From the NCBI RefSeq assembly GCF_023159225.1, contig NC_063163.1, positions 104,067,885-104,131,884 on the forward strand: 64,000 nucleotides of DNA, read 5' to 3'. Position 1 is the stretch's first letter, and each line of letters opens with the position of its first letter. The notes under the pieces were generated by a model. That model saw only the letters and a list, made by a program, of their open reading frames with translations. It did no database searches and was not told the origin of the DNA. The position numbers and the translations under genes are program-made. The stretch is from Perognathus longimembris pacificus (taxonomy: Eukaryota > Chordata > Mammalia > Rodentia > Heteromyidae). Shown one piece after another: positions 60,918-64,000 of this stretch.

Positions 60918-61660
60918 CTAAGGGTTGAAAAATAACTGTATCAGAGGTCTGCTAGATACAAACCAGCAAAGCTGTGATGACTGTTCCCAGGGACATTTAA
61001 AATCCAATCATATCGATGGGGCCCATGGGTAGAAGTGAAGTGGTATTTTGCATGCTTCAATCCCCAGGTAGCAATCCTCGAGACTAGGAAAAGACAAAAC
61101 TGTGCCAATGATTACAAAAGGAGCAGAAAGTAGAAATAAAAAGCATGGGAGTGGGGGACATGGCTGACTGCAAACCAGTACATATGGAAATTTTAAACAT
61201 TAAAGTCGCTACTTTATTATTAGTAATCAGGGCTCTTTTGGTCATTCAAAACTACAAGCAAATAATAATTATCCCAGGGAACAACTAGAATAAATGCTGA
61301 CAGAGAAAGTCAAAACATGCTGTGTATTAAGCCTTCTCTCATGAAATAAAGAAATAAATACCCTTTCAAAAATCTTCAACAGCTAATTAACTGAGAGAAG
61401 TTAATTATAGATAGCATTATTAGTGGATCTGTTCCTTTGGCAACATCCTCTACATATCTTAACTGACAAAAATTACCCTAGGCCTCCTAGTTTAACCAAT
61501 TTAAAAATTTTATTTTTCTGAGATTCAGGATAAAATCGATGGCATTAGCAATGCTAAGCATTAGTTTCTAACAATATTTTACAGTAGGCAGAGTCTATCA
61601 TATGTAACAAAAAGATTTCTTTTCTCTTACATTGTTGACACTCCACAGTGGATTACTTAG

Positions 61661-61703
61661 CTCTCTCTCTCTCGCTCTCTCTCGCTCGCTCTCTCTCTCT
61701 CTT
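61661..61703. repeat. (CT)n microsatellite with CTCG interruptions
   Basis: On the NCAPD3 sense strand a (GA)n run. Confidence 0.9.
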
Positions 61704-61815
61704 TGGTGCCAATATTGGGCTTGAAGTTGGGGCCCAGGCACTATTCCCTGAGCCTTTGGCTCAAGGCTAGCACTTTATCACTTGAGCCATAGCTCCATTT
61801 CTATCTTGGTAGTTC
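61704..61815 (-). mobile_element. Geo SINE with part of the linker
   Basis: Antisense: 'ggtgccaatattgggcttgaagttgggg...cacttgagccatagctccatttc', then 'tatcttggtagttcc', which matches the B1-Geo linker. Confidence 0.65.
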
Positions 61816-61889
61816 CTAACCACTAAGTTAACATTTATCAACAAGGTAATTATTATGCAGAATTCCTTTTTAAATGATTTTAAAAAATC

Positions 61890-61962
61890 TGGGCTCAGGA
61901 CTGAATTGTGGCCTTGTGCATGCAAAACATGTGCTTTACTACTCAGCTACAGCCTAGCCCCA
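61890..61962 (-). mobile_element. ID-like SINE fragment
   Basis: 'caggactgaattgtggccttgtgcatgcaaaacatgtgctttactactcagctacagcctagccccagg'. Confidence 0.6.
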
Positions 61963-61967
61963 GGATT

Positions 61968-62199
61968 TTTTTTTTTTTTTTTTTGGTTGGCTGTGGGACT
62001 TGAACTCCGGGCTTGAGTGCTGTCCCTGAGCTCTTCAGCTCAAGGCTAGCACTCTACCACTTGCGCCACAGCGCCACTTCTGGTTTTCTGGTGGTTAATT
62101 GGAGATAAGAGTCTCTCAGACTTTCCTGCTTGGACTGTGATCCTCGGATCTCAGCCTCCTGAGTAGCTAGGATTACAGGCATGAGCCACCAGCACCTGA
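61968..62199 (-). mobile_element. B1-Geo type composite SINE with target duplication
   Basis: Full-length antisense copy with T-run tail, Geo half, linker 'tggtggttaattggagataagagtctc' and B1 half 'cagcctcctgagtagctaggattacaggcatgagcc'. 'ccccaggatt' at 61958-61967 and 62200-62209 flanks both halves together. Confidence 0.92.
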
Positions 62200-62254
62200 C
62201 CCCAGGATTATTTTTGAAGTAAAATACCATACATTACACACATATGGCTCTTAC

Positions 62255-62389
62255 CAAAAGCAGCTCAGTAAGAGACTGTAAGGCCTGCTTCCGGACAGAC
62301 ACTGCAGGGTCCCGACAGTGGTTCTGCAGGATTGACAGGTCCTCCTCCATACCCAAGATGTCACAGTGTTTCAGAACACTCACCAACAC
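62255..62389 (-). CDS. NCAPD3: NCAPD3 exon w3
   Basis: 135 bases, 45 codons; acceptor CTTTTAG, donor GTAAGA. Encodes [40 protein letters not shown] and TELLL. Confidence 0.97.
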
Positions 62390-62887
62390 CTAAAAGTCAG
62401 ACAGATGGCACCAAGTGGTAAACACATGGCATAAATATCGGGAAGACTGAAAGCAGGCAACTGGAAACCTTCACTTTGTGATTTGCACCATTTTTGAGGT
62501 CATGCATCCATCCCACCTCCCTAAAGCATTCCACCCTCTAGACTGTATAGAAGTTAAGACATTTTACATAAACAAATATTTGCAACTAACTTTATAAACC
62601 TGTTGAAAATTCACCTATGAATCCCCTTTTCCAAACAAACCAAATTACACATAAAAATAAGTTATTGCTATTGATAAAATGCCAGAGACCTCCGCAGGAA
62701 AGTTTGAAAACAGGACATTCATCCAGCTCATCTATATAATTTAGACATAACAGAACCAGAGTCAGTGATGAAGAAGCAAGTTATATAATGAATATGGCCT
62801 TAGCATTTTAAAACTTTCCCCTTGCTTTTCCATGTTTCCAATGCTTCAAAAGGGAATGGATTGGAAATGTGTACGGTGAGCTCCGAC
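62390..62887 (-). other. NCAPD3: NCAPD3 intron between w2 and w3
   Basis: 498 bases, no repeat recognised. Confidence 0.75.
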
Positions 62888-62961
62888 CTGGAGTGCACAC
62901 TTCCTGACATTGATCTTCTCATCCTTGATCCTCATCCTCAACATCGCTGGGACACATCTCT
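62888..62961 (-). CDS. NCAPD3: NCAPD3 exon w2
   Basis: 74 bases; acceptor TCAACAG, donor GTCGGA (weak). Encodes RCVPAMLRMRIKDEKINVRK and CALQ. Phase fits both neighbours. Confidence 0.93.
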
Positions 62962-63307
62962 CTGTTGAGAGGACATCAAAGAATTACAGGCTTGCAGAAA
63001 AGCAGACAGCAGCTCACGCTCACCGTCCAACACTGTGAAAGTATAACTCCTGCTGACTCACTAAGTAGTTCTTCCCAATCCCCACAAGTCAGAGGATGAA
63101 AAGGGGTTTTAGAAGAAAATTTGAATAATAAAGCAATTCACTATCAAAAGTATAAATTTTGGAATATTAAACTATGATTTTCAAATTCTAGTTCCCACTT
63201 GTAAAATCCTAAATTATTTTGCTTCTCCATTTTGTTTAGCTGCAAATGGGATTATCTAACACATACAGTTGTTTACAAAGTTTGGAAAGTGATATATTAT
63301 GTAGTGC

Positions 63308-63422
63308 TTTTTTTCCCCCCCTGTGGGTTTTGGGGCTTACACTCAGGGCCTAGGCACTGTTCCTGAGCTTTTTCACTCAAGATGAGTGCTCTACTACTTT
63401 GAGCACAGCTCCACACCCATAA
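63308..63422 (-). mobile_element. Solitary Geo SINE
   Basis: Antisense T/C tail, 'ggttttggggcttacactcagggcctaggcactgttcctg...tactactttgagcacagctccac'. 'atgtagtgcttt' and 'atgtagcttt' on either side may be the target duplication. Confidence 0.7.
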
Positions 63423-63445
63423 TGTAGCTTTAAACATACCATTAT

Positions 63446-63615
63446 GCCAAGCATCAGTGGTTTACACTTGTAATCCTAGCTACTCAGGTGGCTGAGATCT
63501 TAGGATCATGGTTCAAAGCCAGCCTGGGCAGAAACGTCCAATTAAGCACCAAAATAGGTAGAAGTGGAGCAGGGGGGAAGTGATAGATGATTAACCCTGA
63601 GCACAAAAGCTCACA
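63446..63615 (+). mobile_element. B1-Geo type SINE
   Basis: 'gccaagcatcagtggtttacacttgtaatcctagctactcagg', shortened linker 'ccaattaagcaccaaaatagg', degraded Geo part. Confidence 0.75.
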
Positions 63616-63862
63616 GTGTAATATGTGTCTATATGTTTTTTATATGTACATACATATAACAGATATATAAAATATATTTTATATGGCATAGTATAATGAC
63701 ATTAATTAATGACACACTAGAAATTACTTGGCTTTCAAGGAAAAAAAAATGTTTCCTTTCTTAAAGGTACTTAATCAGAAAACAGTCCAAGGTTGTTGGA
63801 CTTCCCTTAGGCTCCTTGAATGCAACAGCATTGCCCTGTGAGTGTGAAGAAGTGTGACATAC

Positions 63863-63949
63863 CCTCAGACCCAGCTTTCTCACTGTTGTTTGTGTTCACC
63901 TCCCCAGAGGGTTCACAAGTGGTAAACGTCTGCTTCCGATAGCAAAAAC
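63863..63949 (-). CDS. NCAPD3: NCAPD3 exon w1 (most 5' exon in the window)
   Basis: 87 bases; acceptor AAATATAG, donor GTATGT. Encodes FCYRKQTFTTCEPSGEVNTN and NSEKAGSE, a hydrophilic loop between HEAT repeats. Upstream exons are beyond the window. Confidence 0.92.
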
Positions 63950-64000
63950 CTATATTTAAAAAAGGTACTCATTAAGAAACATTTTGCTACTTTTCAGTAG

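Larger units (their letters stand above)
60918..62254 (-). other. NCAPD3: NCAPD3 intron between w3 and w4
   Basis: 1.3 kb. 60918-61660 has nothing recognised; the rest is (CT)n and three SINEs. Confidence 0.75.
62962..63862 (-). other. NCAPD3: NCAPD3 intron between w1 and w2
   Basis: 0.9 kb with two SINEs (63308-63422 and 63446-63615) and a TA-rich stretch at 63625-63690. Confidence 0.75.

Overview
The window is mammalian nuclear DNA with spliced genes, AG/GT exon borders and dense SINE/LINE content. Many repeats are dimeric SINEs: an ID-like, tRNA-Ala-type left half joined to a 'Geo' right half. As I recall the literature, IDL-Geo is restricted to geomyoid rodents (kangaroo rats, pocket mice, pocket gophers). 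I therefore read the source as a geomyoid rodent, species not determined.

Two genes converge tail to tail, as I recall the JAM3/NCAPD3 pair on human 11q25. JAM3 (junctional adhesion molecule C) runs on + from position 1 (inside intron 1) to about 23585. Its coding exons 2-9 join in frame to a stop at 21252; exon 1 and the promoter lie upstream. NCAPD3 (condensin II subunit CAP-D3) runs on - from the right edge to about 24255. I resolve 23 consecutive coding exons that join without a frame break and encode the C-terminal ~970 residues, stop at 24737-24739. Its N-terminal part and promoter lie beyond 64000. The two 3' ends are about 0.7 kb apart.

Region by region: 1-15932 is JAM3 intron 1, with SINEs, an old antisense L1, L1 3' tails, two LTR-like pieces and microsatellites. 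15933-23585 holds JAM3 exons 2-9 and 3' UTR. 24255-31800 holds the NCAPD3 3' UTR and exons for the regulatory C-terminal tail. 31800-52264 holds the HEAT/Cnd1-type exons, broken by repeat-rich introns including a solo LTR at 38836-39520. 52265-60696 is one 8.4 kb intron carrying two L1 insertions and many SINEs. 60697-63949 holds the four most upstream exons seen.

The genes are not functionally linked: JAM3 acts in cell-cell junctions, NCAPD3 in mitotic chromosome folding. No new gene system was found. The most informative material is the mobile-element record (nested and stacked SINE insertions with exact target duplications, a possible B1/Geo chimeric SINE, solitary Geo copies, tRNA-like boxes inside Geo) and lineage-specific changes in the NCAPD3 tail and JAM3 Ig domains. 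All family assignments and ortholog comparisons are from reading and memory; no database search was run.
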